DNA from: an uncultured Eubacterium sp.
GTDB lineage: Bacteria; Bacillota_A; Clostridia; Lachnospirales; Lachnospiraceae
Assembly: GCA_948759685.1 (NCBI GenBank)
Contig: CAQBGY010000045.1
Span: 1-5,577, forward strand
Reading direction: 5' to 3'
Length of the DNA: 5,577 nt
Made by a program: the position numbers and the translations under genes. Within the stretch, counting starts at the first letter, position 1. Each line of letters starts with the position of its first letter. Below, in pieces: positions 4,438 through 5,577 of this stretch. A model generated the notes under the pieces. That model worked only from the letters and a program-made list of their open reading frames with translations. It searched no databases and was not told where the DNA came from.

Positions 4438-5563
4438 TCATACGGATGCGCTTGTTTTTTCTTTTTTACATTTTGGACACCAACATCTATCTACTAAATG
4501 ATCTGCCCGAGTTGTCCATTTATAACCGCAATTAACACATATTGCATCTACATCATCCTTTGATCCTGTGTAATTAATTGCAACTATTGTATGATTGCTC
4601 TTTCTTAGTATTTTCTCATAATAATTATCCGCACGAAGTTTTTTTCTATCTTGTTCAGATATGAAAGGATTTTTTTCTCTTGATCTATGCACTTTACACT
4701 TAGGACAATCCGGAATTTTTTTCATTAATGTAGAATATCTAACCGTCCATTCATGTTCACAATTTTTACATTGCAATTTAATAGGCGAGCTGATATTAGT
4801 GAAAGATACTAAAGTCAAATCCGAAGATGACAAGTATTTCTGAATTTCACCAATTTTTTGTAATCTTTTTTCTTCTCTTTTTCCTTCAACCCAATTGGAG
4901 GAACCTGGCGTACCTATGTGTGCATCAACATAAGATATATGAAAAATTACTTTTTTAAGCAAATTAGTATCCCTGTTTTTTACCCACTCCATCTTTAAAT
5001 GATAGATATCTCTTCCTTTAGCTTCATAAAAAAACTGTTCTTTATACGCCAATGAATCAGTAGGATTGGTTTTTATTTCTAATATTGCTTTTTCTGTAGA
5101 AAGATCACATAAGGCAAGAATATTATTCTTCGAATCAACCACTAATTCTTGCGATAATATACGTTCTTTATTAAAAATATCATTTTGAATATAATCAACC
5201 AAAGGACCGATTTGTTCTTTAAGTTTTTTTGTGGTAGAATTTAATCTCTCTTCCATTTCCTTATCTTTTTTACGAAGTGCGGTAACGGTACCATCTAAAT
5301 TAAAAACCATCGGAAGTGCCAGAATACCATTATCAATTTTTCCAATGAAATCTAATTTTCTCTTGTTCTCTTCTAAAAAAGGCAACGAATTCTGTTTATC
5401 AACTTCTAACATGGAATTTATCAAATGTTCTATTGTCATTCCTGTAAAATTAGTTGGGAACTTTTCAATTCCTTTTGCGTCAATCTCGAAAGACTTAATA
5501 ACATTACTTTGACATTCAATATATGGTCTTTCGCTGAGTATACGACTCAAATTCGGATGTGAA
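4438..5563 (-). CDS. PD-(D/E)XK nuclease-like protein with two C-terminal zinc ribbons, 5'-truncated
   Basis: I do not recognise a named family for the whole protein. Residues are numbered from the TTG at 5550, but the frame stays open upstream to the last real base (5563), so the true N-terminus is probably missing. Parts in order: an unassigned region with FPTNFTGMTIEHLINSML (31-48); a charged, probably coiled-coil helix (about 93-135); a PD-(D/E)XK-like core with Asp-149 (LCDL), ILEIKT carrying Glu-158 and Lys-160, and the YKEQFFYEAKG helix with Gln-172; then two tandem Cys4 zinc ribbons, Cys-261/264/282/285 and Cys-338/341/358/361. Each ribbon has a Trp after the first knuckle (HEW, YKW), as in DUF4379-like treble-clef ribbons of phage and accessory nucleases. 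Zinc ribbons probably bind nucleic acid; the core would cut DNA. A defence or mobile-element role is inferred from the neighbouring DUF262 gene. Confidence 0.72.
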
Positions 5564-5577
5564 AGATCGGAAGAGCA
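5564..5577 (+). other. Illumina TruSeq adapter read-through
   Basis: The last 14 bases, AGATCGGAAGAGCA, equal the start of the standard Illumina TruSeq adapter. They are not biological sequence. The true contig ends at 5563, inside the zinc-ribbon nuclease gene. Confidence 0.95.

Noticed and set aside
4341..4535. 64-codon plus-strand frame
   Set aside because: Antisense to the second zinc ribbon and the intergenic region; no ribosome site and no recognisable motif.
4661..4843. 60-codon plus-strand frame
   Set aside because: Antisense shadow of the first zinc ribbon, which has clear Cys4 ligands on the other strand.
5231..5512. 93-codon plus-strand frame
   Set aside because: Antisense to the coiled-coil and N-terminal part of the nuclease gene; Ser/Leu-rich shadow product.
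1..5577. CRISPR array, tRNA, rRNA or attachment site
   Set aside because: No regularly spaced direct repeats, no cloverleaf or rRNA-like sequence, and no paired direct repeats were seen by eye.

Overview
This is a 5.6 kb, AT-rich piece from a low-GC Gram-positive organism, most likely a clostridial Firmicute. The evidence is the A/T-ending codon use, GGAGG-like ribosome sites, intrinsic terminators, and relics resembling clostridial mobile elements. It looks like part of a defence (accessory) island in a short-read assembly. The right end carries 14 bases of Illumina adapter (5564-5577). The left end folds back on itself as a perfect inverted repeat (1-41). Neither terminal gene can therefore be taken as complete.

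All credible genes are on the minus strand, so the biological order runs from high to low coordinates. (1) 5563-4438: a 5'-truncated PD-(D/E)XK-nuclease-like protein with two C-terminal Cys4 zinc ribbons. (2) 4437-4185: an intergenic stretch with a 40-bp perfect palindrome and a good sigma-A promoter. (3) 4184-3018: a stand-alone DUF262 (ParB/GmrSD-N-like) protein. (4) 3017-2628: no intact gene. It holds a GC-richer relic (about 50% GC in 2631-2730) with a long hairpin and a possible TnpW-like fragment, suggesting a decayed conjugative transposon. (5) 2608-2117: a clear DUF1016/YhcG-family pseudogene with a nonsense codon, two frame changes and internal deletions, followed by a terminator. (6) 2014-1818: a promoter, a 7-codon leader ORF, a small hairpin and a strong intrinsic terminator, which together look like an attenuator or a short RNA gene. 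(7) 1662-976 and 979-23: a translationally coupled nuclease plus SF2-helicase pair resembling Hachiman (HamA/HamB). The helicase is cut off exactly at motif IV by the contig end.

The probable theme is antiviral defence: a nuclease/helicase pair, a DUF262 protein and a zinc-ribbon nuclease, interspersed with debris of another nuclease gene and of a mobile element. The points most worth a second look are the attenuator-like leader ahead of the Hachiman-like operon, the nuclease/zinc-ribbon gene next to a lone DUF262 gene, and the 40-bp palindrome between those two genes. Family names come from motif recognition by eye and were not checked against any database.
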